64,000 nt of DNA, from contig JACPIT010000009.1 of the NCBI GenBank assembly GCA_016187945.1, positions 62,001 through 126,000 of the forward strand, in the 5' to 3' direction. The translations under genes were made by a program, and so were the position numbers. Position 1 is the stretch's first letter. Each line of letters starts with the position of its first letter. Positions 48,004-56,543 of the stretch are shown here, piece after piece. This stretch comes from Opitutia bacterium (GTDB lineage: Bacteria; Verrucomicrobiota; Verrucomicrobiia; Opitutales; Opitutaceae). A model generated the notes under the pieces. That model was given only the letters and a program-made list of their open reading frames with translations, was not told the origin of the DNA and did no database searches.

Positions 48004-48219
48004 ATGAGCATCGCCGAACTGCGAAAACTGCCCGCCGACGAGAAGCTGAAAATCATCGAGGCACTCTGGAGCGATCTCGCCGGCGACGAGGCCGCGTTCG
48101 ACAGCCCGGCGTGGCACGAGACGGCATTGCGTGAAACCGCGTCCGATTACGCGGCCGGCAAGATCGAAACTGTCGATTGGGAAGCCGCGAAAAAAGAACT
48201 GCGCCAGCGGTTCGAATGA
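48004..48219 (+). CDS. Addiction-module antitoxin
   Basis: 71 residues from ATG 48004 (MSIAELRKLPADEKLKIIEA), an acidic helical 'addiction module component' protein. Its stop overlaps the toxin start (ATGA), the usual coupled arrangement. Same family as the protein at 15349. Confidence 0.8.
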   Translation: MSIAELRKLPADEKLKIIEALWSDLAGDEAAFDSPAWHETALRETASDYAAGKIETVDWEAAKKELRQRFE

Positions 48220-48515
48220 GAGTCCGCGTTCTCCGTTCTGCGTTGGCGGACCTGGCGACCGGCCGTCAATTTTACGACCGACATGGCGCAACGGTTGGGG
48301 CCTATTTCTTCGACAGCCTCTTCGCCGAAATCGATTCGCTCGTCCTGCATGGCGGCATTCACCCTGTTCGCTTCGGTTTTCACCGCCTGTTGGCGAAGCG
48401 CTTTCCGTTCGCGATCTATTACCAGGTAATCGGCAGCGAGGTTCTCGTCTTTCGCGTCCTCGACTGCCGGCGCGACCCGAACTGGATTCGCGCCGCATTG
48501 AAAAAGCCGCACTGA
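48216..48515 (+). CDS. ParE/RelE-type toxin
   Basis: 99 residues (MRVRVLRSALADLATGRQFYD). Family landmarks: ADLATGRQFYDRHG (helical hairpin), FRLLAKRFPFAIYY-like strand (HRLLAKRFPFAIYYQV) and the C-terminal VLDCRRDPNWIRA. Toxins of this fold inhibit gyrase or cleave mRNA on the ribosome; which one is not decided. Complete, unlike the relic at 15570. Confidence 0.8.
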   Translation: MRVRVLRSALADLATGRQFYDRHGATVGAYFFDSLFAEIDSLVLHGGIHPVRFGFHRLLAKRFPFAIYYQVIGSEVLVFRVLDCRRDPNWIRAALKKPH

Positions 48516-48610
48516 TCGCCAGCACTCTTTCGGCCCTCGTGTGTTTCGTGGGCAGCGTCCGCGAGTTTCGCGTCTCGCCTTTCCGCTTCGGCCGGCTTCA
48601 GTGCGGCGCG

Positions 48611-50629
48611 ATGCTCGGAATCCGCACCTGGCTCGGGCTCGCCTTGGCGAGCTTCGCGAGCGCCCAGTCCATCGAAACGCTCCCGCCGTTCGGCGTGACC
48701 GCGGCGCGATCGTCGCGCGCCGAAACCGAATCGGCCGCGTTCACCCGCGAGTTCAGCAGCGACGAACTCGCGAACGCTCCCGCGCTCGACGACGCGCTGC
48801 GCACCGATCCGGCGTTCAGTCTCTTCCGGCGCACCGGCAGCCTCGCGGCGCATCCGACCGCGCAAGGCGTCTCCCTGCGCGGCATCGGCCCGAGCGGCGC
48901 GAGTCGTTCGCTCGTGCTGCTCGACGGCGTGCCGCTCAACGATCCCTTCGGCGGCTGGGTGCAGTGGACGCAAATCCCATCGCTCTCGCTCGCCTCCGCC
49001 GAGATCGCGCGCGGCGGCGGCTCCGGCACGTGGGGCAATGCCGCGCTCGGCGGCACGATCGCACTCGTCTCCGCGCCGGTGGCCCGCGCTGACGGCGCCC
49101 TTCGCCTCGAAGCCGCCCAGCGCGACACCTGGCTCGCCGAATTCTCCACCGGCGCCGCCAGCGCGCGCGCCGCGCTGCGCGTCGACGCGCGTGCCTTCAC
49201 GACCGACGGCTATCACCCGCTCGCGCCCGCCGACCGCGGCGCCATCGACACGCCGCTCTCCGGTGAACACGCGGCCGTGCAGCTTCGCTCGCAAGGTTCG
49301 CTCGGCTGCGTCGAGGCGACGCTCACGCTCCGCCATTTCGAGGACGACCGCGTCAACGGCACGGTCGGCCAGCGCAACGCCACGCGCCAGAACTTCGCCG
49401 CGCTCGCGCTCCGCGGCTCCGCGCCGACGCGCGACTGGCAACTCACACTCTACGGCCAGGGCCAGACCTTGCGCAGCACGTTCACCGCCGCCTCGCTCGA
49501 CCGCACCACTGAGACGCCGGCGAACGACCAGTTCGACGTCCCCGCCACCGCCGCCGGCGCCGCGTTCACCGTCGAATGGCGCGAAGCCGGCCAACGCACC
49601 ACCGCCGGCGCCGACCTGCGCCGTGTCCGCGGCGAGACGCGCGAAGATTTTCTGTTTTCCAACGGCGCTTTCACGCGCCGCCGTTTCGCCGGCGGCTCAC
49701 AGACGCTCGGCGGCATCTTCGTGGCCCACGATCGCCGCCTCGTCGACGCCTGGCACGGCTCGCTCAGCCTCCGCGCCGACGGCTGGCAACTCGCCGACGG
49801 CCACCGCCGCGAGATCAACCGCATCACCGGCACATCGACGCGCACGGACATTTTCCCCGATCGTTCCGGCGCGACGTGGAGCGCAAGCGCCGGCCTCGTC
49901 TGGTCGCCCGCCGAACGCTGGCGGGCGCGCGCCTCGGCTTATCGCGCGTTCCGCCTGCCGACGCTCAACGAACTCTACCGCCCCTTCCGCGTCGGCAACG
50001 TCAACACCGAGGCGAATCCCGCGCTGCGCCCCGAGTCTCTTCTCGGCGCCGAAATCGGCGGCGACTACCGCGCCGGCGCATTCACCGCGAGCGTCACCGG
50101 TTTCGCCAACCGCCTCGACGACGCCGTCGGCAACGTGACGCTCGCCGCCACGCCAACGCTGGTCTCGCGCGAACGCCGCAATCTCGACCGTATCGACAAC
50201 CGCGGCGCCGAGGTGCGCGTGACGTGGTCCGCGAACGCCCGCCTCTCGCTCGACGCCGCGTGGCTGTGGAGCGACTCCGAGATCGCACGCGCCGCGAGTC
50301 AGCCGTCGCTGGTCGGCAAGCGCCTCGCGCAAGCCCCGCGCCACGTCGCGACCGCCGGCGCGCAACTCGCGCTCGCGCGCGGCTGGACGCTGCGCGCGCA
50401 AGGCCGCTGGACGGCGCGCCAGTTCGAGGACGACGAGAATCGCCTCACGCTCGGAGCCGCGGGCACGCTCGATTTGTTCCTCTCAGGGCGGATTGCGGAG
50501 CACACGATGCTCACGCTCGCGCTCGACAACGTCACCGACACCTCGGTGCCCGTCGCGCGCGCCGCCAACGGTCAGACCAGTTACGCCGCTCCGCGCACGT
50601 GGCGGATCGGCCTGCGCGTGGGATGGTGA
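48611..50629 (+). CDS. TonB-dependent outer-membrane receptor
   Basis: 672 residues from ATG 48611 (MLGIRTWLGLALASFASAQS), with a signal peptide. Plug motifs: LPPFGVTAARS, AHPTAQGVSLRGIGPSGASR, LVLLDGVPLNDPFGGW and GNAALGGTI; barrel end RIGLRVGW with a terminal aromatic residue. BtuB/FecA-like plug order. No riboswitch is evident upstream and the neighbours do not reveal the cargo. Confidence 0.88.
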   Translation: MLGIRTWLGLALASFASAQSIETLPPFGVTAARSSRAETESAAFTREFSSDELANAPALDDALRTDPAFSLFRRTGSLAAHPTAQGVSLRGIGPSGASRSLVLLDGVPLNDPFGGWVQWTQIPSLSLASAEIARGGGSGTWGNAALGGTIALVSAPVARADGALRLEAAQRDTWLAEFSTGAASARAALRVDARAFTTDGYHPLAPADRGAIDTPLSGEHAAVQLRSQGSLGCVEATLTLRHFEDDRVNGTVGQRNATRQNFAALALRGSAPTRDWQLTLYGQGQTLRSTFTAASLDRTTETPANDQFDVPATAAGAAFTVEWREAGQRTTAGADLRRVRGETREDFLFSNGAFTRRRFAGGSQTLGGIFVAHDRRLVDAWHGSLSLRADGWQLADGHRREINRITGTSTRTDIFPDRSGATWSASAGLVWSPAERWRARASAYRAFRLPTLNELYRPFRVGNVNTEANPALRPESLLGAEIGGDYRAGAFTASVTGFANRLDDAVGNVTLAATPTLVSRERRNLDRIDNRGAEVRVTWSANARLSLDAAWLWSDSEIARAASQPSLVGKRLAQAPRHVATAGAQLALARGWTLRAQGRWTARQFEDDENRLTLGAAGTLDLFLSGRIAEHTMLTLALDNVTDTSVPVARAANGQTSYAAPRTWRIGLRVGW

Positions 50630-50794
50630 ATCGCTCCCGTTGCGACGGGAATCCCGGGGCCGCTGCGTCACGCATCCGCCCCACCGCGCCAGCCGCGCCT
50701 CGCCCGATACCGAGCGCGCCGCCGCGCGTGTAGCGTGCGTTTCCTGCGTTCACCCCGGCGCAAGCAACGTCAACCCAGTCAGTCCTCTCATCCC

Positions 50795-51298
50795 ATGCCC
50801 GACGCTCCGGAACGCCAACAACTCATCGCCTGGCTCAACGACGCTCACGCGATGGAACTCAGTCTCGCCAAGGTCCTCGAGAACCACGCCGAAGACGCCG
50901 ATCGCCTGCCCGACATCCGCGCCCGCGACGAGGACCACCTCGCCGAAACGCGCGAGCACGCCCGCAAACTCGAACGCTGCCTCGATCAGCTTGGCGCGAG
51001 CAAACCTTCCGCCGTCAAAAACGCCATCGGCACCGTGATGGGCAAGATGCAGGGCGCGCTGTCCGCGCCGTTCGGCGACGAGATCATGAAGAACGCGATC
51101 TCCGACTTCGCCGCCGAGCACATGGAGATCGCCTGCTACCGCGCTCTCGTCATCGCGGCCGAGGAGATCGGCGAAGTGCAGGTGGCCCGCATCTGTAACG
51201 AGATCCTCGCCGACGAAGAGAGCATGGCGCAATGGCTCGATCAGCGCCTGCCGGAAATCACACGCCAGTCGCTGCACCACGCGCCCGCGTCGCGCTGA
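50795..51298 (+). CDS. DUF892 (YciE-type) ferritin-like protein
   Basis: 167 residues from ATG 50795 (MPDAPERQQLIAWLNDAHAM). A four-helix bundle pattern with Glu/His positions (HAMELSLAKVLENH; EDHLAETREHARKLE; AEHMEIACYRALVIAAEE; CNEILADEESMAQWL), as in DUF892/YciE. The family is stress-associated; iron binding is inferred from the motif. Confidence 0.85.
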   Translation: MPDAPERQQLIAWLNDAHAMELSLAKVLENHAEDADRLPDIRARDEDHLAETREHARKLERCLDQLGASKPSAVKNAIGTVMGKMQGALSAPFGDEIMKNAISDFAAEHMEIACYRALVIAAEEIGEVQVARICNEILADEESMAQWLDQRLPEITRQSLHHAPASR

Positions 51299-51304
51299 CG
51301 ACAG

Positions 51305-51326
51305 GGCGCGGACCCCGTTCCGCGCC
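51305..51326 (+). terminator. Weak stem-loop after DUF892 gene
   Basis: GGCGCGGA / TCCGCGCC (8-bp stem, 6-base loop) starts 7 bases after the stop. No T-run follows, so termination is uncertain. Confidence 0.4.
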
Positions 51327-51377
51327 GGGCCCGCGGCGGCGATCAACGTCGTCCCCCTGACTCGCGATTTTCGTTTC

Positions 51378-51617
51378 ATGCTCGGTCCCTCTCCTCGTCA
51401 AACCTCGCTACTGGTCCGCTTCGCCGTCGTCGCGCTCACGCTGCTGGCGCTGGTGAAATTTCTGCCGCCGGCGGCCGGCGCGGAGCGTCCGGGCGGCGAT
51501 GCCGTCAGCGACCGCACGATCGAACCGCCCGCGGAGCCGGTGCAGTGCGGGACGAACCCGGCCCCGTGGCAGCGGCCGGGTTTGCGCGCGGCGGGAGGAT
51601 TTCCTGCTGTTTTCTAA
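51378..51617 (+). CDS. Small hypothetical protein with N-terminal membrane segment
   Basis: 79 residues (MLGPSPRQTSLLVRFAVVAL), with one hydrophobic segment (VRFAVVALTLLALVKFLPP) that is either a signal peptide or an anchor. The remainder is Pro/Gly-rich. Coding is uncertain; there is no recognised homologue. Confidence 0.4.
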   Translation: MLGPSPRQTSLLVRFAVVALTLLALVKFLPPAAGAERPGGDAVSDRTIEPPAEPVQCGTNPAPWQRPGLRAAGGFPAVF

Positions 51618-51682
51618 TTAAGGCGTAGGTTTCGGTTGTCAGGGTGCGGCAGACTGATTCCGTTGGGGCCTCCCCACCCCCA

Positions 51683-52801
51683 ATGCTTGCTCGTCTGCGC
51701 CAAGCCCTCTTCATCCCCGAAAGCGGTCTGTTGCTCGTCGTGTTCGTGCTCGGCGCGGCGCTGTGGTTCTTCAGCGGCACGGTGCGCACGCCGATTTTTG
51801 AAACGGCGCCCGACGGCCCGCGTCAACGTGTGTTCACCACCAACGCCGCCGGCGAGCGCGTGCCGGCGTTCGCGGAACAGAACAAATTTCTCAACGCCCG
51901 CAACCTCGCCCAGCTCGCCAAAGACACCAGCTTCATCGCCATCATGGCGGTCGGCATGTCGATCGTCATCATCGCCGGCGGCATCGATCTGTCGGTCGGC
52001 TCGATCTACGCCCTGGCCTCCGTGCTCGGCGCGCTGGCGTTCCAGCAATTCGGTCCGGACGGGCCGCACGCCGCAGCCTCGCCGTGGGCGGGCGTGATGC
52101 TCGGCTCGCTCGCCTGCCTGGGCACGGCCGCGCTGTGCGGATTGGTCAACGGCGGCCTGATCGTCGCGCTGCGCGTGCACCCGTTCATCATCACGCTCGG
52201 CGCCATGGCGATCTTGCGAGGCATCGCGTTCGTCGTGACGCGCGGGCAATCCGTCGGCGGATTTCCGCCGGCTTTCCGCGAGATCGTGCGCTTCGAAGTC
52301 GGCAACGGCCTCAGTTTCGTCCCGCTGGCGGTGATGCTGCTCGTGCTCGCGGCCGGCTGGATTTTTCTCGGCCGACTCGCCGCCGGCCGGCGCGTCTATG
52401 CCGTCGGCGGCAACGAACTCGCGGCCCGCTTCTCCGGCATCCGCGTCGAGCGCGTGAAGCTCGGCATCTATCTCCTCTCCGGCCTGTGCGCCGGCATCTC
52501 GGCGCTGGTCGCTCTCGGCTACTACGGCTCGGCCTCGTCGGGCGACGGCCAGGGTTACGAGTTGAACGTCATCGCTGCTGCCGTCGTCGGCGGAGCCAGC
52601 CTCACCGGCGGCAAAGGCACCGCCCTCGGCGCGATCCTCGGCGCGCTGGTGATCCAGATGATTTCCTCCGGCATCGTGATCCTCGGCATCGATCAAAACT
52701 ACAGCCAGATCATCATCGGCGTGGTCGTGATCGCCGCCGTCGTGCTCGACAACGTCAACAACTGGCTCGCGCGCCGCCGGCAGTCGCGCGCCGCCGCCTG
52801 A
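51683..52801 (+). CDS. Sugar ABC transporter permease (RbsC-like)
   Basis: 372 residues from ATG 51683 (MLARLRQALFIPESGLLLVV). About ten membrane segments with the family core MSIVIIAGGIDLSVGSIYAL and the C-terminal GGASLTGGKGTALGAILGAL, as in RbsC/XylH-type permeases. A ~50-residue insertion after TM1 (FETAPDGPRQRVFTTN) is unusual. First gene of a sugar-uptake operon. Confidence 0.93.
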   Translation: MLARLRQALFIPESGLLLVVFVLGAALWFFSGTVRTPIFETAPDGPRQRVFTTNAAGERVPAFAEQNKFLNARNLAQLAKDTSFIAIMAVGMSIVIIAGGIDLSVGSIYALASVLGALAFQQFGPDGPHAAASPWAGVMLGSLACLGTAALCGLVNGGLIVALRVHPFIITLGAMAILRGIAFVVTRGQSVGGFPPAFREIVRFEVGNGLSFVPLAVMLLVLAAGWIFLGRLAAGRRVYAVGGNELAARFSGIRVERVKLGIYLLSGLCAGISALVALGYYGSASSGDGQGYELNVIAAAVVGGASLTGGKGTALGAILGALVIQMISSGIVILGIDQNYSQIIIGVVVIAAVVLDNVNNWLARRRQSRAAA

Positions 52802-52808
52802 TTTCCCC

Positions 52809-53759
52809 ATGAAACTACCCTCCACGCTCCTGTTCGCTTCGCTGCTCGCCGTCGTGGCGAGCGCCGCTCCCCGCACGATCACGCTCGGCCTCGTCGCCAA
52901 ATCCCAGGGCAATCCGGTCTTCCAAGCCGCGCGCGTCGGCGCCGAAGATGCCGCCGCCGATCTCGGCAAAAAACTCGGCCTCACCATCAAGATCGACTGG
53001 CGCACGCCGAACGAGGAAGACGCCCAGAAGCAAGCCGAGGCCATCGAGCAGCTCGTCCTCGCCGGCGCCGAGGGCATCGCCGTCTCCTGCTCCGACGCCA
53101 ACAAGCTCACTGACGCGATCAACTCCGCCGTGAACAACGGCGTGCCCGTCGTCACCTTCGATTCCGACGCGCCGAACTCGAAGCGTTTCGCCACCTACGG
53201 CATCGACGACCTCGAGTGCGGCAAGCAGACGATGGAAGAACTCGCTCGCGTGCTCGGCGGCAAAGGCATCATCGCCGTCCTCGCCGGCAACCAGAACGCC
53301 CCGAATCTCCAGCGCCGCGTCGCCGGCGTCCGAGAAGCCGCGAAGAAGTATCCCGGCATCGCGATCCGCGACGTCTATTACCACAAAGAGACGCCGCAAG
53401 ACGCCGCCGCCAAAGTCGAACAGGTCATGCAGGCCAATCCCGACATCACCGGCTGGGCCATGATCGGCGGTTGGGCGCTCTTCACCGACAACGCGCTCAA
53501 ATGGCAGCCCGGCACCGTGCAATGCGTCTCGGTCGACGCGCTCCCCGCGCAACTCGCCTACATCCGTTCCGGCCACGTCCCCGTCCTCCTCGGCCAGCAG
53601 TGCTATCAGTGGGGCTATCGCTCCGTCGGCCTGCTGATCGACAAGATCGTCCTCAAGAAGGATCCGCCCGCCGTGAAGGAAATCAGCGCCCTCGTTCCGG
53701 TCACGAAGGACAACGTCGACGATTACGCCAAGAACTGGGCCAAGTGGCTGCGCAAGTGA
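52809..53759 (+). CDS. Sugar ABC transporter substrate-binding protein (RbsB-like)
   Basis: 316 residues with a signal peptide (MKLPSTLLFASLLAVVASAA). Two-lobed periplasmic-binding fold: GLVAKSQGNPVFQAARVG, IEQLVLAGAEGIAVSCSDA, VPVVTFDSDAPNSKR and CVSVDALPAQLAYIRSG. It follows the permease by 7 bases. The ligand sugar is unknown. Confidence 0.93.
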   Translation: MKLPSTLLFASLLAVVASAAPRTITLGLVAKSQGNPVFQAARVGAEDAAADLGKKLGLTIKIDWRTPNEEDAQKQAEAIEQLVLAGAEGIAVSCSDANKLTDAINSAVNNGVPVVTFDSDAPNSKRFATYGIDDLECGKQTMEELARVLGGKGIIAVLAGNQNAPNLQRRVAGVREAAKKYPGIAIRDVYYHKETPQDAAAKVEQVMQANPDITGWAMIGGWALFTDNALKWQPGTVQCVSVDALPAQLAYIRSGHVPVLLGQQCYQWGYRSVGLLIDKIVLKKDPPAVKEISALVPVTKDNVDDYAKNWAKWLRK

Positions 53760-53768
53760 CGCCCCGTC

Positions 53769-53823
53769 GGTAGGGCGAGTCGTCCCCGACGAGCCGCGGC
53801 TCCGCGAGACGCTTCGCCCTGCC
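53769..53823. repeat. Inverted repeat between binding protein and ATPase
   Basis: GTAGGGCGA / TCGCCCTGC enclose two small hairpins (GTCGTCCCCGACGA; GCGGCTCCGC). No translated bridge: an in-frame TAG follows the binding-protein stop quickly. It could attenuate the ATPase relative to the binding protein. Confidence 0.7.
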
Positions 53824-53833
53824 ATCCCACCCG

Positions 53834-55324
53834 ATGCCCTATCTCGAATTCAACGCGATCACCAAGCGCTTCCCCGGCGTGCGCGCGTTGGATCGCGTGA
53901 GCTTGAGCATCGAACGCGGCACGTGCCACGCGCTGATCGGCGAAAACGGCGCGGGCAAGAGCACGCTCGGAAAAATCCTCGCCGGCGTCTACACGGCCGA
54001 CGAAGGCGAAATCCGGCTCGACGGCCGCGTCATCCAACCCGACTCGCCGCTGGCCGCACGCGCACTCGGCATCGCGATGGTGCACCAGGAACTCGCGTTC
54101 TGCCCGAACCTCTCCATCGCCGAAAATCTCTGCCTCGGCGACCTGCCGCGCAACCGCCTCGGCTGGGTCGATCGCGCCGCGCTCCGCGCACGCGCGCGTG
54201 CGATGCTCGACTCCATCCACGCCGACCTCGACCCCGATCGGCTCATCGGCACGCTCTCGACCGGTCAGGAGCAGCTCGTGCAGATCGCCGCCGCCGTCGG
54301 CACCGGCGCGCAAATCATCGTGATGGACGAGCCCACGAGTTCGCTTTCCGCCGGCGAGACCCAGGAGTTGTTCGCCCTCGTGCGAAAACTGAAAGCCCGC
54401 GGCCTCACGCTCATCTACGTCTCGCACCGCATGGAGGAGCTGTTCGCGCTGTGCGACAACATCTCCGTGCTCCGCGACGGCCGCCACGTCGCGACCAGCC
54501 GCATCGCCGACACGACGCCCCACCAGGTGGTCACGCAGATGATCGGCCGCGAGCTGCTCGTGCAGGAGCCGAAGCACCTGCATCGCACGCGCGGTCCGCA
54601 GCGTCTCGTCGTCGACGGCCTCACGCATCCGACCCGCTTTCGCGACGTTTCGCTCGCCGTCCATGCCGGCGAAATCGTCGGCTTCGCCGGCCTCGTCGGC
54701 GCCGGCCGCAGCGAAGTCGCGCAAGCCTTGCTCGGCCTCGACCCCGACGCCACCGGCACGCTCCGCATCGCCGACAACGAGATCGCCGTCGGCTCGATCG
54801 ATGCCTCGCTGCGCGCCGGACTCGGTTTGTTGCCCGAAGACCGCAAGCGGCAGGGCCTCGTGCTCGGGCTGAACTGCCGCGAGAACAACTCCCTCGCGTC
54901 GCTCCCCGCGCTCAGCCGCGCCGGCTGGATGCGCAGGACCGAAGAGCGCACGATCGCACAGCGTTTCGCCAAGCGCCTGAACTTGAAAGCCCCCTCGCTC
55001 GAGACCGGCGTCGGCACTCTCAGCGGCGGCAACCAGCAAAAGGTCGCGCTCGCGAAATGGCTCACGCGCGACTGCTCGGTGCTGATCGTCGACGAACCGA
55101 CGCGCGGCATCGACGTCGGCGCGAAGGCGGAAATTTATCAGCTGCTCGACGAACTCGCCGCCGAGGGCAAAGCGATCCTGATGATCTCATCCGAGCTGCC
55201 GGAACTCATCGGCCTCTGCGGCCGCATCCTCGTGATGCGCGGCGGCCGCCTCGTCGGCGAAGTGCCGCGCGCGGAGTTCAGCGAGGCGCGCCTGATGCAG
55301 CTCATGGCCGGCGTCGCCGCCTGA
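53834..55324 (+). CDS. Sugar ABC transporter ATP-binding protein (RbsA-like)
   Basis: 496 residues with two ATPase halves. First half: Walker A GENGAGKST, signature LSTGQEQLVQIA, Walker B IIVMDEPTSSL. Second half: degenerate Walker A GLVGAGRSEV, signature LSGGNQQKVALAKWL, Walker B VLIVDEPTRGID. This asymmetry is normal in the RbsA/XylG group. Confidence 0.95.
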   Translation: MPYLEFNAITKRFPGVRALDRVSLSIERGTCHALIGENGAGKSTLGKILAGVYTADEGEIRLDGRVIQPDSPLAARALGIAMVHQELAFCPNLSIAENLCLGDLPRNRLGWVDRAALRARARAMLDSIHADLDPDRLIGTLSTGQEQLVQIAAAVGTGAQIIVMDEPTSSLSAGETQELFALVRKLKARGLTLIYVSHRMEELFALCDNISVLRDGRHVATSRIADTTPHQVVTQMIGRELLVQEPKHLHRTRGPQRLVVDGLTHPTRFRDVSLAVHAGEIVGFAGLVGAGRSEVAQALLGLDPDATGTLRIADNEIAVGSIDASLRAGLGLLPEDRKRQGLVLGLNCRENNSLASLPALSRAGWMRRTEERTIAQRFAKRLNLKAPSLETGVGTLSGGNQQKVALAKWLTRDCSVLIVDEPTRGIDVGAKAEIYQLLDELAAEGKAILMISSELPELIGLCGRILVMRGGRLVGEVPRAEFSEARLMQLMAGVAA

Positions 55325-55338
55325 GCGCGATTTTTCTC

Positions 55339-56424
55339 ATGAAAAAACTCGGACTCGGCGTGCTCGGCCTCGGTGAAGGCCGCAGCATCCTCTCAGCCGG
55401 CGTCCACAGCGAGCTGTGGGACGTCGTCGCGCTCTGCGACCTCAACGACGCGCTCGGTCGCGAGCGCTGCGCGGAGTTTTCGTTGCCGTTCGAGAAATTC
55501 ACGCGCGACTACGCCGCACTGCTCGCGAATCCCGCCATCGACGTCGTCGGCATCTACACGCCCGACCACCTGCACGCGGACCACGTCATCGCGGCGTTGC
55601 GCGCGGGCAAGCACGTCGTCTGCACGAAACCGTTTCTGCACGACCTCAGCCGCGCCGCCGAAGTCCGCGCCGCCGCAGCCGCATCGGGCAAGCGCGTGAT
55701 GGTCGGACAGAGTTCGCGCTTCTTCGCGCCGTTCGCGCGCCAGCGCGAGCACTTCGAGGCCGGCGTTTTCGGCGCGCTCAACTCCGTCGAGGCCTACTAC
55801 AACGCCGACCACCGCTGGTTCCTCGCCAAGGGCTGGGCCAAGACCGACGCGTTCAAGTGGCTCTACGGCGGCCTGAGTCATCCGGTCGATTTCATTCGCT
55901 GGTATCTGCCCGACATCGAGGAAGTGATGGGCTACTCGCGCCTGAGCGAGAACGGTCGCGCGCTCGGGCTCGTGCACGCCGACACGTTTCACTTCATTTA
56001 CCAATCGCGTTCCGGTCCAATCGCGCGCGTCAGCGGCACCTACACGAGCCCGGTGACGCCGAACGCGCGCGACAGCAACATGAGCTGCGTGCTGCGTGGC
56101 GCGCTCGGTGCCGGGCAGGCCGACTACTACGATCTGCGCTACGCCTGGAAGACCGACACGCAGTCCGTCGTCGAGACGTTCGAGGACAAGGACGACTACT
56201 TTTTCCGCTTCGGCGGCCACTCGCACCACGCCGGCGAATATCAAAACTACATCGAGTATTTCGCCCGCTGCCTCGCCGAAGGCCGCAAGCCCACGCCCGA
56301 CGTCGACGAAGGCATCGTCACCGTCGCGCTGATGCAGGCGATGGAAGAATCCTGCGCCACCGGCCGTCCGGTGAAGTTGTGCGACGTGCTCGCGCGGCAC
56401 GGCCTCGAAGCGCTCACGCCATGA
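55339..56424 (+). CDS. Gfo/Idh/MocA-family oxidoreductase
   Basis: 361 residues from ATG 55339 (MKKLGLGVLGLGEGRSIL). Rossmann GLGEGRS, then VVGIYTPDHLHADHVIAAL and KHVVCTKPFLHD with the EKP-type Lys (here TKP), and a C-terminal substrate domain (KWLYGGLSHPVDFIRWY). Acts on sugars or inositols using NAD(P). It follows the ABC genes by 14 bases and probably oxidises the imported sugar. Confidence 0.92.
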   Translation: MKKLGLGVLGLGEGRSILSAGVHSELWDVVALCDLNDALGRERCAEFSLPFEKFTRDYAALLANPAIDVVGIYTPDHLHADHVIAALRAGKHVVCTKPFLHDLSRAAEVRAAAAASGKRVMVGQSSRFFAPFARQREHFEAGVFGALNSVEAYYNADHRWFLAKGWAKTDAFKWLYGGLSHPVDFIRWYLPDIEEVMGYSRLSENGRALGLVHADTFHFIYQSRSGPIARVSGTYTSPVTPNARDSNMSCVLRGALGAGQADYYDLRYAWKTDTQSVVETFEDKDDYFFRFGGHSHHAGEYQNYIEYFARCLAEGRKPTPDVDEGIVTVALMQAMEESCATGRPVKLCDVLARHGLEALTP

Positions 56425-56441
56425 GCATCGGCGCGAAGCGT

Positions 56442-56517
56442 TGTAGGAGCGGCTTTACGCCGCGATACGAACGCGGCACGCGCACCGAACCGGTCGCGGC
56501 GTAAAGCCGCTCCTACA
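56442..56517. repeat. Perfect 24-bp inverted repeat
   Basis: TGTAGGAGCGGCTTTACGCC (plus GCGA) at 56442-56465 is exactly complementary to 56494-56517. An ATG at 56421 overlaps the Gfo/Idh stop (ATGA) and reads 27 codons into the repeat, but stops at TAA 56502. A single arm of the same sequence lies at 26433-26456. Confidence 0.9.
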
Positions 56518-56543
56518 CCCGAGCCGCCAACCCCAACCACCCC